This document shows positions 11,591-23,039 of a DNA stretch of 64,000 bases, one piece after another (position 1 is the first letter of the stretch; each line of letters starts with the position of its first letter). This DNA is from Megaustenia siamemsis (taxonomy: Eukaryota; Mollusca; Gastropoda; Stylommatophora; Ariophantidae). The translations under genes and the position numbers were made by a program. The notes beneath the pieces are model-generated. The model made no database searches and was not told the DNA's origin. It saw nothing but the letters and a program-made list of their open reading frames with translations. The stretch lies in NCBI GenBank assembly GCA_032433765.1, contig JAVIAB010000160.1:36084780-36148779 (forward strand), in the 5' to 3' direction.

Positions 11591-11899
11591 ATCATCATCA
11601 TCCCCATTGAGTGCCATCTCCGCATCGAAGGTTGGCTACCATGGAACGCCATTCCGCTCTGCCTCTTGCTTTGATGGTGCATGTTGTCTGTCAAAGGCTG
11701 ACTTGTCCATCTTTTGATGTTAATCGTCCATTTTTTTCTTTGTCTGCCTCTGTTACCTTTAATTTTCCCTTCTAAGATTACTTTTAGTAGGCGGCTGTGT
11801 CTTTTAATTAACAAGCCCCAAAAAATCTCACTTGGCTTGTTTGAATTGTGTTTAGTAGTTCTTTTTTCATTTTTAGTTTTAGGATTTCATCGTTTCCTT
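11591..11899 (-). pseudogene. RTE-A fragment, left half (3' end)
   Basis: Minus-strand RTE-A C-terminus: (ATG)n tail at 11592-11603, then the complement of the final coding block (HSRLLKVILEGK at about 11770-11800). It is continuous in family coordinates with 13078-13274, so the two are one copy split by the 1,168-bp element between them. Confidence 0.88.
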
Positions 11900-12470
11900 T
11901 TATTTGTGATAGAGTATATCTAGTGAGAGCATGGGGGCAGGTAACTTAGTTGTTACCCGCTTCTCAATAGATAATAGCTGTAACAAATAGTAGCGACCAG
12001 CATTAGTTAGGACATGAAGTTGGAGTATGGAAAATTACCAGCCGAAAATAGAAGTTCACATCGGGGTGGGGTCCTCAGACATAACAAGGACGCCCACCAA
12101 GCTAAGAAGGCAATGTCCAGAAATGCTGGACGACACAATGATGAGTTTGGGTCCATGGAAATTTCCACCACGCGGGTTGTTTTGGAAATGGGGTAAGAAT
12201 AAGCGCATAACAATACGCGCATGCATTGACCTCATGACTTTACTGTCCAGTAAACAGCTACCAGAAAAGGTCAGAGTCATGAAGTAATAATTATTTTAAA
12301 TAAGCTATACAAGTCACGAAAACAAGGTGTTTTCATCAAACCAGGAGATAGTTCAGGTGTCGGTCAAAGAATGGCGAGCAGCGACCAACTCAAGTGACCA
12401 GAAGAGCGCAAATTGTCACTTGGCAACGATTTTGATTGGTTACTGATTTTCAGACGTAGAGAGTGGTTGG

Positions 12471-12482
12471 AGTATAAAAACT
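12471..12482 (+). promoter_or_regulatory. TATA box of putative LTR
   Basis: AGTATAAAAACT, about 570 bp from the left LTR end and 450 bp upstream of an AATAAA signal; predicted start of transcription some 25-30 bp downstream. Confidence 0.55.
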
Positions 12483-12930
12483 TCAACACGACAGAAGTTA
12501 AGGATAGATAGAGCAGGTTACAGACAGAGATGAATAAGTCAAGAGTAGAAAGTCAACAGTTCGAGTTAGTTATTAGACTGTTAGAATAGTCAGAACAGTT
12601 AGAAAGTTAAGATTAGAAAGTAAAGACAGTTAGTTAGGAAGTTGGAATATCCAAGTTGTAGTTCAAGTCAGTTTAGAAGTTATTATTGATAGAGAGTTGA
12701 TAGAGAACATTATTAACTTAAGCTGTGAAAGTGTTTTGAAAGATTCATAGAATTGTGCTTCAATATTTCTTACAAATTCGTAAGTTCACAAATGAATACT
12801 GTTGTATGAAGCTATGCACTTACGGACATTCACATAGTCACCGACGATAGTCTCTTGAGTGTCCTGAATTAACGAATGTTAATTTAAGATAAGTGCACGA
12901 TCATGGGCCCAGATTGATAATAGAGAAATC

Positions 12931-12936
12931 AATAAA
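12931..12936 (+). terminator. AATAAA polyadenylation signal in putative LTR
   Basis: AATAAA 136 bp before the right end of the element, in the place expected for the R/U5 region. Confidence 0.45.
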
Positions 12937-13077
12937 CTGATTATGATTTTTATAATGAGAGAAAAAGAGTCTGTCATGAATTTACATGTTGTGTTGGTCA
13001 ACTAAATCAATGTGATGTGTTGTCAAGAAGTACAAAGATAAATACAACAAGAGTCAGTGTGGGTCTATAACATTATT

Positions 13078-13274
13078 TTCATCCAATTCTTCCCATTGTT
13101 CTATAATTGCACATTTCAAAGGCTTTAATTTTATGTTCTGTTTTCTTGTCTAATGCCCATGTTTTTGCTCCATACATGAATGTTAAGAAGATATCATATT
13201 TTGCTATTCTTAGTTTTAGCTCTGGTGTTATTTGTTCTCAAGTTAGTTTTCTTTTCATGGCATTAACATTTTAA
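13078..13274 (-). pseudogene. RTE-A fragment, right half
   Basis: Continues the 11591-11899 copy: complement encodes the region with 'KIAKYDIFLTFMYGAKTWAL'-like residues (thumb segment). It ends where the SINE-A homopolymer expansion begins. Confidence 0.85.
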
Positions 13275-13454
13275 TTTTTTTTTTTTTTTTTTTTTTTGGG
13301 GGGGGGGGGGGGGCAATGTGATCAGCATTACACCCGCGCCGCTTTACTTTCCCCGAAAAAAATCCGGTACCCATTTAAGGTTGGGTGAACCTGGAAACCG
13401 TCGCTCTTGTCCTTTGTAGCCCAGTTCACTAACCACTGAGCTATCGAGACTCCC
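13275..13454 (-). mobile_element. SINE-A copy 3 with T23-G16 homopolymer expansion
   Basis: Body and tRNA head of SINE-A on the minus strand (right end at 'gagctatcgagactccc' complement). Where other copies have about five T then four G, this one has 23 T (13275-13297) then 16 G (13298-13313). The far body end beyond this point is missing, so the copy is 3'-truncated at the expanded run. Confidence 0.85.
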
Positions 13455-14330
13455 ATAGATGGCTGTGCTGTCAACAGAAAGTCTAACATAACCACAGCCA
13501 ACAAGCGAGTAAGCCCCCAGAGCAGAAAGTGAAATACTCTAACTAGTGTGACGTTTGCACCTTTGCAAGTAGGAACAGTTGTGGGTATATTTACGTCAGC
13601 TGTCAATACAGCTGGACGTTTTCCCCTTTTCCACCTGTTGCATTCTGGTCTTATCTATAAATTGGCTGTGAATGACATTATTTTTTTTATTACATTCATG
13701 CATTGGTTTTGCAGTTTCCTTGTTTGCAGCTTAAAGTGTCTATATTTGCTTTGCCTGCTGTTGACTTTTACATCGGGTCTTGTTCTGGATTTATCTAATC
13801 AATTTCGTTGTGACGTCATGGGGTTGTTTATTATAAACACAACAAAAGCGTCTATTTTTGTTGTGATGATAGCTACAATAGAAAAAAAGAATATGTTCTA
13901 TTCTAGCATCATAACAGTTCAATAAAATTGTATTTTTGATTTAAAAAAAAAAATTATTATAAATGTTAGGTTATGGAATGCTGCAGCACTGTGGTTTAGG
14001 TGAGCGCCCAAGACAATCGGAATGGTGCCTGGTTTGTTAAACAATATTTGAAAAGTGCCACCCCCCCCCCCCTAAAAGCCTATACTCAGTCATACCTGAT
14101 CTTATTTTCTGGGGGGAGGGGAGGCTAGTTGGTCTGGAGGCAAGACGGCGGTCTCCAGTCAGAGAGATCTAACTAGGACAAATAGGACAAATCTCCTCTC
14201 CCCCTTTTTTTTCCTCACTTGCTCCCCCCCCCCCCAAACCAAAACACCTGAAGTTATTTTCTCAGGGTCCATATCACATATATTGAGTATCACCAGATTA
14301 CGCCTCATTTATCGCTAGGTTATCGCGGGA
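13455..14330. other. Unassigned sequence; possible polyadenylated retrocopy end
   Basis: A 125-codon hydrophobic ORF (13548-13925) has no recognised domain. It overlaps AATAAA at 13920-13925, which is followed within 20 bp by an 11-A run, the arrangement of a polyadenylated 3' end. It could be the tail of a retroposed transcript or of a poly(A)-type element. C-rich homopolymers at 14058-14069 and 14225-14235 follow. Confidence 0.4.
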
Positions 14331-14574
14331 GTGTCGTGGTTTGTTTCCTAACCTTTCACACTCCATGGATATCTTTAGTGATTGCCTGGACATGCCTGAC
14401 TGATTCACACCTAACTCCACAATCTTGTTATCTCGACTGGCCTCCCGTTCTATCACGTGTCTGGTTTCCCATCAACCTTTGTTCACTCGGCCTCATGTTA
14501 CTCACATTTGAAATTCATTCTCGCTGCGAGCTGTACTGTCGGAATTTGTCATCAGCTAAGCTTTGCTTCAATTT

Positions 14575-14658
<84 letters not shown>

Positions 14659-14946
14659 ACTCACATATTTTCACATATTATATATCTTTACCCTCTGATA
14701 TGTAGCACATCTCTTTCTCTCGTTTAATCATTTCATCTCTTGTCCCCCTGTTTACTTCTCCTTGACTTATCTGCTCGATCATCCTAGATGCAGTAGAGTT
14801 TATCTGTTTTTCATTGTTTGTTGATATTGTTCTCGTTTTCTGAGAAAGGTCGCATGTAGGCCGAAACGTCAGTATTTTGTTGTTTCCTTATATGTAAAGC
14901 TGTCACCATACCTTATAGGAGTGTACGTTACACCCCACTATTGACT
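14330..14946 (+). mobile_element. Penelope-type repeat H, copy b, with hammerhead-like core and (TA)n
   Basis: Similar over several hundred bp to the complement of 32055-32650, and in its right part to 35520-35765. The shared core at 14840-14872 is CTGAGAA, a GGTC...GGCC stem, then CGAAACGTC. The stem in the 35.6-kb copy is GGCC...GGTC, so base pairing is kept while sequence changes. A (TA)n run (14580-14654) interrupts this copy. I infer a Penelope-like element terminal repeat; no coding part is seen. Confidence 0.55.
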
Positions 14947-15175
14947 CCTCGAGACAGAGAGGTTGTGAGTTCAAATCCCCTCAGCACAAGTTGGGATTCT
15001 TGTTCGTGATTTCTCTATGCGGCAACAATCCCTGATCTCAGCAGAGAGGCCTGGCTTGAAATCTCAGGGCCCCGTGTGCCCATTGCTGTTAGGGGAAAAT
15101 GGATTAACACACAAAATTCAGTTCCTTATCACAAGGAACTTCGCCAGAGGTGAAAGCTGGAGGACGCAAAAAACA
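14947..15175 (+). mobile_element. SINE-B copy 1
   Basis: tRNA-like head remnant ('cctcgagacagagaggttg', B-box GAGTTCAAATCCC) followed by the SINE-B body seen complete at 46402-46726 ('aagttgggattcttgttcgt', 'gatttctctatgcggcaac', 'gaggcctggcttgaaa', end 'ggacgcaaaaaa'). The first part of the head is missing where it joins the hammerhead-type repeat. Confidence 0.8.
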
Positions 15176-15329
15176 CCCCAAGCCCAAATGGAGGCGCGTG
15201 GTAACAAGGAAATAAATATTCAAGCTGAGCAAATACAAATAAAAGGCTGCAGTTGAAAATCGAAAAGAGTCAGGTCTACGCGGTCTATTAAAAGAAACAC
15301 ATTGTATCTACTTTACTATAATTAATCAT

Positions 15330-15940
15330 TATTAGTGAATACAATGTGGAATATCTTAAAATAGATAAAGAGGGAGGAATAGAAAATGATACCAAAATAA
15401 GGATATCGAAAGCAAGAAGAGCTTTTGTTGCACTAGGAAACATATGGAAGTCCAGAGAAATTAGGTTAAATACAAAAATAAAAATATTTAACTCCAATGT
15501 TAAGTTAGTCCTATTATATGGCTGTGAAACATGGAGAACAACAAAATTTGACAATCATGAAGATACAGACTTTCATTAATGGATGCTCACGCAGAATAAA
15601 AGGATGGAAATAGCAGGACAAAATCACTAACATAGAATTATGAAATGCACCAGTCAAATACCAGTGGATAAAGAGATGCAGCGAAGACGATGGCGCTGGA
15701 TAGGACACACACTGCGGAAGCCAACTGATAATATTACACAACAGGCCCTTTTTGGAATCCCCATGGGAAAAGACAAAGAGGAAACCAAGAAATTCTTGGA
15801 GAAGACAGACAGCAGCAGAGATGAAGATGATAGGGAAGACATGTAATGATCTTAAAAGAATGACAAGAAACAGAACGACTTGGAAAGTGTTTCTTGAAGA
15901 CCTATGCTCAACGTGGAGTTGAAAGGTAGAAGAATGCGGA
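15330..15940 (+). pseudogene. LINE-C 3' coding fragment
   Basis: RT C-terminal region of a non-LTR element: 'EYLKIDKEGG', 'DTKIRISKARRAFVALGNIW', 'KLVLLYGCETWRTTK', stop/frameshift near 15580, then 'RRRWRWIGHTLRKPTDNITQ' and 'MGKDKEETKKF'. The pattern is typical of polyproteins labelled endonuclease-reverse transcriptase. Catalytic RT motifs are absent (5'-truncated). Related remnants are at 2050-2285 and, reversed, at 42775-43310. Confidence 0.85.
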
Positions 15941-16345
15941 CCGCATTGTCTTTATTGTATATCGGATTCTGACGTAGAGGTCGGATATTTTCCCCTCCAG
16001 AGAAGCTGCAATACTAGGTCTTCTATATCAACATATCTCCCAGCTGCTGAGAATACAACGGTCCTGACCTCGTTAGGTTGTCACTATTGTCGGAGATTGT
16101 AACCGGCGACACTGTCTGCGAGGGGAGGTGAGGTATTGAGCAGCTCAAGGTCTTTGATCGTAACGTCGTTACCGCTGGTCGCACAACTTGAGATACCATT
16201 CAATTTCGACAGAAGAAAAAAAAAGAGCTAGCCACGCTTCACATCGAAATGTATGGGAAAAACTGAACCAGTGACAATTGTGTCCCTGTATCAGCACACT
16301 TTTGGGTCACATAGTCAGCAATATGGAAGTGCTGGGCTTTCAAAG
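15941..16345. other. Unassigned intergenic sequence
   Basis: No recognised repeat or gene. It ends at the GATA-type tract. Confidence 0.5.
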
Positions 16346-16349
16346 CTGA

Positions 16350-16762
<413 letters not shown>

Positions 16763-17045
16763 TCCTCTGTTGTTACATGTCACTGTCACTGCATCTATCC
16801 ATCTTCTTCTGGGTCTTCCTCTTGGTCTTTTCCCATGCATTCTCGAGAAGAACGCCCTTGATGGTGATTGGTGAGGATTCATTCTGACTGATTCATTCAG
16901 GTGGCCAAACCATTTAAGTTGTTGTTGTTCTATATTTTCTTGGCAGGGTTTTGTTCCTACCATTTTTCTTATGGTTTTATTTGGTATTCTATCTCTTCTT
17001 GTGTTGTTTGTTACTTTTCTCAAGCATCGCATCTTACATGTATTT
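16763..17045 (-). pseudogene. LINE-D RT C-terminal fragment
   Basis: Minus-strand reading 'MRCLRKVTNNTRRDRIPN', 'IEQQQLKWFGHL', '[14 protein letters not shown]'. The WFGH...GRPRRRW pattern is the usual C-terminal end of RTE-like polyproteins. The 3' end faces the tetranucleotide tract. Confidence 0.8.
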
Positions 17046-17069
17046 ATCTTTCTGTCTGTCTGTCTGCGA

Positions 17070-17419
17070 TCAGGAGTCAGTCAGATTAGGATCCCAGACT
17101 CTCACATGAAGTCAGCTGTCAGGCTAAGTGTGTTGATCGCCCCTACAGGCAGAACATCACAGTTAGAGTCTGCCATATCCACTCCGACTGAGCACCCGTT
17201 AAAACGTTGCACTGTGTTCTGCGCCAGTGACCTAGTGCATCCTATTTCAGCCAGCATTTTATTCAGGTTTGCTATCCTTAGCCTTTGATTGTCCCCAATC
17301 TTCCTGCAAGGCAAGAGATGATCTTTTCTGTAGGGGGATTCTGCCCTTAGAAGGTCGGTCTTCCGAGGTTTACGAGCACCGTCTGCCCGAGTCACTAGAG
17401 GTGACTAACACAGACATGC
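17070..17419 (-). mobile_element. Element X copy 1 (97-codon ORF)
   Basis: Inverted match to 44215-44567. Both copies hold a 97-codon ORF of equal length with no stop or frameshift (17102-17395 here). Shared residues include 'RAESPYRKDHLLPCRKIGDN' and 'LRIANLNKMLAEIGC'. About a dozen residues differ. The 3' boundary in both is a 'ctgatcgcag' motif followed by a different simple repeat (AGAC here, AG there). Family unknown; it may be the tail of a larger retroelement or the coding part of an unrecognised one. Confidence 0.7.
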
Positions 17420-18128
17420 GACTTGTATTGTGAGGAGACTGCAACAAGGAACGCTTTTCATGCATAGCTTTCAATTGTTCCCGCCGCCCATCCCCATATA
17501 CCGGTAAGTCACGTCCTCCCGAAAATGACGATCGTCGTAGCACCAGCTGATGTTAGGCCATCATTGATGACTCCAACTCCGATCATGCAGACACACAGTC
17601 AGTCGTCAAATTATCCCCGTCGCACATCAAACAGTAGACCGTAAGATTTGCGCACGGCCGGTTTAGGGAACCACTACGACGACGTAGCATACAAAATGTT
17701 GCCCAACACTTAATCTCGTTCCATTTAGATTTCTGTGTGATTACTCTAGTGTAAGCAGCCCACGATGAAGAAAACACGAAGCAAATTCCTCAAAGAGACA
17801 AAACTGCGGCTGACGAAGCAGTCCACATTAACGTGTACATGGAAATAACCGGCGTCAAAAAACACCATCAACGGTCACGAACTGCACCAATGTGTGACGC
17901 AAAGCGCAGATCAAGTCTAGACGGTGGAAGGTCTCACTCACAACACTCGAGTCGTCAAAAACGGACTGTTGTCGGCCTACAACCTCACTTCATCAACTCA
18001 CATGTATCAAGCATATCACCATTTTGACTTCAACGCAGAAAAGTGCAAAGAAGATCCGAAATTAATCAGACCCTGTGTGCATTTTCTGCAGCGATCGAGA
18101 GGACGTGGACTAGATCCGCCATCTTGTA
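17420..18128. other. Unassigned intergenic sequence
   Basis: More GC-balanced than the surroundings. Short overlapping ORFs (17583-17777 minus, 17833-18027 and 17924-18151 plus) show no motif. Confidence 0.45.
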
Positions 18129-18129
18129 G

Positions 18130-18354
18130 ACGGAAATCTTATCTTTCTTAATTGTGATTTAGAAAGGGTCCATGTTTGACTTTCATAGCACAAAGTTGGT
18201 ATGAAAATGCTATTTATCATTTGTTGTTTAGCTGGCATAGAAATGTTTGGATGTCTTAGCAATGGTGAAAGCTGGTATGTGACAGCATTTGCTTTTTGTA
18301 TTCTCATGTCAATTTCTCTGTCTAGTTTTCCATCTTCTGTGAACATTGTGCTCT
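18130..18354 (-). pseudogene. LINE RT C-terminal fragment, LINE-E-like
   Basis: Minus-strand 'FTEDGKLDREIDMRIQKANA', 'MINSIFIPTLCYESQTWTL' parallels 'YKSIFLPTLCYQCQNWTLD' of the near-full-length LINE-E (37965-41018). Short remnant, no catalytic motifs. Confidence 0.75.
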
Positions 18355-18860
18355 ACCAATAGTGTTGCATATATGAGCCAATGGGTTGTCCTCAGTCTAC
18401 TATATTCAATACAGTCTTTGAGTATGTCTTCAGCAGTTTAGGACCTTGTCCAATTGCATATGTGGCAGAGGTGCCAGTCTTGTATTTTGTACAAATGTGA
18501 TTATATCGATCACATTATCTATTGATCTGATTATATATATATATTGTATCATATGCAGATGCATTTCATGGTAAATTATTCCCATCTATTTATTTTATGA
18601 TAGGCGTCATGATTTGGAGTTTGTGGTCTTTTGACATTATTTGATTATCTGTTTTTTTCCCCTGTATGTAACTGTTGACATCCGGTTGTTTGAATGCTTT
18701 GTCAATTGGTCTGCTTTCTCGTTGCCTGGTATTCCATAGTGACATCAGATCCACTGCAGGGTGACCTAGTAGTGCTTACAGAGTACAGTCAATAAGGTCT
18801 GCAGATGTGGAAATTTTCTGGATCGTACTGCATAGGTCCTGATCTTGTATCTGTCAGATG
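18355..18860 (-). pseudogene. LINE-F RNase H-region fragment
   Basis: Nucleotide match to the LINE-F RNase H region at 47950-48460: shared 'gtcctcagtctactatattc', 'tggtattccatagtga', 'gtcaataaggtctgcagatg'. Frames are broken. It joins directly to the LINE-E-like fragment, giving back-to-back remnants of two LINE types. Confidence 0.8.
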
Positions 18861-18939
18861 TTCAAATCTAAATGTGGTAACACGTGACATACATTTGACG
18901 TCACCTTTTCATGTAGAATTAAGAGGAGTAAAAAAAAAT

Positions 18940-20535
18940 CAGCGTGTTACTGAAAACATTGACACTTCTTTCTACTGTTTATGTTATGGAAACATTGATA
19001 CTTCTACTGTTTATGTTACTGGAAACATTGACACTTCTACTGTTTATGTTATTGGAAACATTGACACTTCTACTGTTTATGTTACTGGAAACATTGCTAC
19101 TTCTACTGTTATGTTACTTGAAACATTGACACTTCTACTGCTATGTTACTGGAAACATTGATACTTCTACTGTTATGTTACTTGAAACATTGACATTTCT
19201 ACTGTTATGTTACTGGAAACATTGACACTTCTACTGTTTGTGTTACTGGAAACATTGACACTTCTACTGTTATGTTACTGGAAACATTGATACTTCTACT
19301 GTTTATGTTACTTGAAACATTGACACTTCTACTGTTATGTTACTGGAAACATTGACACTTCTACTGTTATGTTACTTGAAACATTGACACTTCTACTGTT
19401 ATGTTACTTGAAACATTGACACTTCTACTGTTATGTTACTGGAAACATTGACACTTCTACTGTTATGTTACTGGAAACATTGACACTTCTACTGTTATGT
19501 TACTGGAAACATTGATACTTCTACTGTTATGTTACTGGAAACATTGACACTTCTACTGTTATGTTACTGGAAACATTGACACTTCTACTGTTATGTTACT
19601 TGAAACATTGACACTTCTACTGTTATGTTACTTGAAACATTGACACTTCTACTGTTATGTTACTGGAAACATTGACACTTCTACTGTTATGTTACTGGAA
19701 ACATTGATACTTCTACTGTTATGTTACTGGAAACATTGACACTTCTACTGTTATGTTACTTGAAACATTGACACTTCTACTGTTTATGTTACTGGAAACA
19801 TTGACACTTCTACTGTTTATGTTACTGGAAACATTGATACTTCTACTGTTATGTTACTGGAAATATTGACACTTCTACTGTTATGTAACTGGAAACATTA
19901 ACACTTCGACTGTTTATGTTAGTGGAAACATTGACACGTCTACTGTTTATGTTACTGGAAACATTGATACTTCTACTGTTTATGTTACTGGAAACATTGA
20001 CACTGCTACTGTTATGTTACTGGAAATATTGACACTTCTACTGTTATGTAACTGGAAACATTAACACTTCGACTGTTTATGTTAGTGGAAACATTGACAC
20101 GTCTACTGTTTATGTTACTGGAAACATTGATACTTCTACTGTTTGTGTTACTGGAAGCATTGACACTTCTACTGTTATGTTACTGGAAACATTGATACTT
20201 CTACTGTTATGTTATCTTAAATATTGACACTTCTACTGCTTATGTAACAGAAAACGTTGACACTTCTGCTGTTATGTTACTGGAAACATTGTCACTTCTA
20301 CTGTTATGTTATTGGAAACATTGACACTTCTACTGTTATGTTATCTTAAATATTGACACTTCTACTGCTTATGTTACAGAAAACGTTGACACTTCTACTG
20401 TTATGTTACTGGAAACATTGTCACTTCTACTGTTATGTTATTGGAAACATTGATACCTCTACTGCTTATATTACTGAAAATATTGACACTTCTACTGTTA
20501 TGTTATCTTAAACATTGACACTTCTACTGCTTACT
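18940..20535. repeat. ~32-bp minisatellite, 1.6 kb
   Basis: About 50 units around 'ttactggaaacattgacact' plus 'tctactgttatg', with 32- and 33-bp variants (ATG or TATG) and subtypes with 'ttgaaac', 'gatact' or 'ttaaat'. Short blocks of subtypes recur (19840-19930 and 20000-20090), indicating duplication of multi-unit segments. An isolated related piece lies at 22425-22455. Confidence 0.95.
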
Positions 20536-21115
20536 ATTTCCTAAAGTGACTGAACATATCAACGATTTCATGTGTAGCTTTCAACCCGGTAATGTTGCCA
20601 TCAAACCTGTCAACTAACAAATCGATCGATCAACTATCCAACGTGTCAAACTGCAAACCAACAAAACTATTTTTTCCCAGCTAATCAGTCATTCAACCAG
20701 TCAACCAATCAATAAATTAATAATCCAATCAACCGACCAATTAACAAACCAGTTTAATAACCAACCAGTTGATTAATAATCCGAAAAAAGTAACTAACTG
20801 ACCAGCCAAACAGTCAATAAACTAGCCAACTAATCAACAAACCAGTTGATCAAAGCAACCAACCAAACAATAAGCTAATCAACGATAAGTAGCCAATACC
20901 AAAATAAAGACTTAATTAATAATTAATTAATCGAATCCCTGACTGCTAATATACTAACCTCATAAGTGACTAAATATTTAACTAACTAACTAATTAACTA
21001 ACCAACTAATTAATTAATTAACAAACAACTAACTAACAACTAACTAACAGGCAACTTAATTTGAAGAAAAAAAACTGCCAAATTAACATAATTTACATTT
21101 TCTATTGTTTAGTAT
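20536..21115. repeat. AACY-rich spacer (degenerate simple sequence)
   Basis: Low-complexity sequence dominated by 'caacyaaccaat' and 'ttaattaa' motifs, likely a decayed tetranucleotide region. No coding signal. Confidence 0.6.
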
Positions 21116-21173
21116 TAAGACTTTTGGTAGCCAACCTTCGTTGCGGAGAAGGCACTCGATGATGATGATGATG
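21116..21173 (+). pseudogene. RTE-A 3' end stub
   Basis: 58 bp: 'ttggtagccaaccttcgttg' to '(gat)n', identical in plan to the RTE-A 3' terminus at 5405-5462. A severely 5'-truncated copy. Confidence 0.85.
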
Positions 21174-21518
21174 AGCTTTAAGAGAGATAGGATAATAGCA
21201 TTAATAATTAAATGAATGTACTTTCAGAAAAGTTGCAAACATTTTAATTTCATTGTAAGAAATGTTAATCATTTATTTGTTTTGCTGTGAAACTTTGGTC
21301 TAGGTAACAAATACGTTTCTATCATTTCGATCAAATATTATTTAGACACTTGTACAATGCTCACTCACAAGCAATCGTGGAACGTTTGCGATATTCATGT
21401 TCTCTACGTCGTCTTCAGCTCGAACGGACAATAGATGGATAGACAGACAAATAGAGAAACTGATGTCTAGATAGAGAGACTGACTGATTGGCTGAAAGAC
21501 TGACAGACTGGCAGGCAG

Positions 21519-21765
<247 letters not shown>

Positions 21766-21974
21766 TAAAACGAAGGGTCTGCACTTCTCCGGAGCATATT
21801 TGTATAACAGTGTCGTCCAGCGTCCTCTCAACAGGTGTCTTTCCTTGCCTTTCCAAAGTTTCAGTACCCCTTTATATCCAGCTGTCTTGGCTGGAAGACT
21901 CAAGCGAGTGGAAAATTCAAACATGTATTCAGTAAATAAAGTAAGCCACTACTGCTTCGGTAATTATTCTTCTA

Positions 21975-22077
21975 GAGTGTCATCATCCTTATGTGTCAAT
22001 CCGATTGACGTAGGCGATCATGTCCTTTAGCAATGTTCTGTCCACAACGCGTCGTATCAATTCTGTTATTGAGGTAC
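21975..22077 (-). pseudogene. RTE-like 3' coding stub
   Basis: 'gtgtcatcatccttatgtgt' resembles the (ATG)n-type tail and last codons of an RTE-like element; compare 'gctgacgtaggtgatcatgt' at 45634 with 'gattgacgtaggcgatcatg' here. It directly precedes a SINE-B. Confidence 0.5.
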
Positions 22078-22228
22078 TGGCTGGTTGGTCTCAAGGCCGG
22101 CAAGACGCCGGCCTTGAGACAGAGAGGTTGTGAGTTCAAATCCCGGCTGAACCAGTTGGGATTTTTATTTATAATTTCTCTCTTCGGTAACCACCATTGG
22201 TCTCGGCAAGGAGACCTGGCTTGAAAAG
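22078..22228 (+). mobile_element. SINE-B copy 2
   Basis: Full tRNA-like head: 'ctggctggttggtctcaagg', a GCCGGC-containing hairpin, B-box GAGTTCAAATCCC, then body to 'cctggcttgaaa'. Shorter 3' part than the 46.4-kb copy. Confidence 0.85.
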
Positions 22229-22735
22229 GTAATTTGATCATCTACGAAAAAAATATGAGTACCTCCAAGACAGAGTATATTATTCATAGATACTTATTCT
22301 AAGTGACTGTACATCAGGCTCAACCCTCCCATTTGTAATGAGATTCCTGCAACCACAAATATGTATGCCTCTGAGCATGGGAAAATAAATGGAGATTTTT
22401 TTTTTTATTGTCCAGTCACTATTGTTTATGTTACTATTCTACTGTTATGTTATTGAAACATTCTGGGAATAGTAACATAAATATAGCATATTGCAAAAAC
22501 AAAAAATGGAGATGATGAGTATTGCCCAACAATGTGGCTAAACATGAGACTCAGTTGACACATCTCAATGTGTAGACTTCCGAGCATGGGATAGAAGATG
22601 TAGACGAGGAAGAAGGTATAGCCTGGTTGTTAGTTTGTAATAATGAGATAGGGGACGTTTCATTATACAATGCAGACATCTAAGCATATGAAAGTAGTTG
22701 TCATACGATTAAAAGGGTTTAACTTTCATGCCAAT

Positions 22736-22985
22736 AATGAGATTCAAGGGCCGATTCATTTTGCTGTGCTGACTTCCAAGAAGGGAAAAAGTAGATGTAA
22801 ACGATGAAGAGAGCAGGACCTTTTTGCTAAGAATGAGATTTAGGGGACGATTCATTTTGCTGTGCAGACTTCCAAGAAGGGAAAAAGTAGATGTAAACGA
22901 TGAAGAGAGCAGGACCTTTTTGCTAAGAATGAGATTTAGGGGACGATTCATTTTGCTGTGCAGACTTCTAAGCATATTTAACTTG
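22736..22985. repeat. 96-bp tandem repeat, ~2.6 units
   Basis: Units begin 'aatgagat' at 22736, 22832 and 22928, with very high identity between the last two. More diverged relatives lie upstream (22560-22700), so an older array seems to have been refreshed by a recent duplication. Confidence 0.9.
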
Positions 22986-23039
22986 GAGCAACAGCAAAAG
23001 AATAAAATGATATATTGGGACATTATTTTAGACTGACGC

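Larger units (their letters stand above)
11905..13072 (+). mobile_element. Putative solo LTR (LTR retrotransposon)
   Basis: Starts TGTGATAGA and ends TCTATAACA, near-perfect 9-bp inverted ends with the canonical TG...CA of LTRs, flanked by a 5-bp direct duplication TTATT (11900-11904, 13073-13077). Inside are a TATA box (TATAAAAA, 12473-12480) about 570 bp in, and AATAAA at 12931-12936, in the U3-R-U5 order expected of an LTR. No coding domains, so most likely a solo LTR left by recombination. It sits in an RTE-A fragment, whose two halves join without a gap when it is removed. Superfamily is unknown: a 5-bp duplication fits Copia, BEL or some Gypsy. Orientation is set by the TATA-to-AATAAA order. 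Confidence 0.75.

Noticed and set aside
12007..12287. 86-codon ORF within the putative LTR as a viral-type accessory gene
   Set aside because: Lies in the U3-like region, has overlapping ORFs on both strands and no recognised motif.
11905..13072. DNA transposon with 9-bp inverted ends
   Set aside because: TG...CA ends, a 5-bp duplication and TATA-AATAAA order fit an LTR better; inverted ends of this length are normal for LTRs. Not fully excluded.
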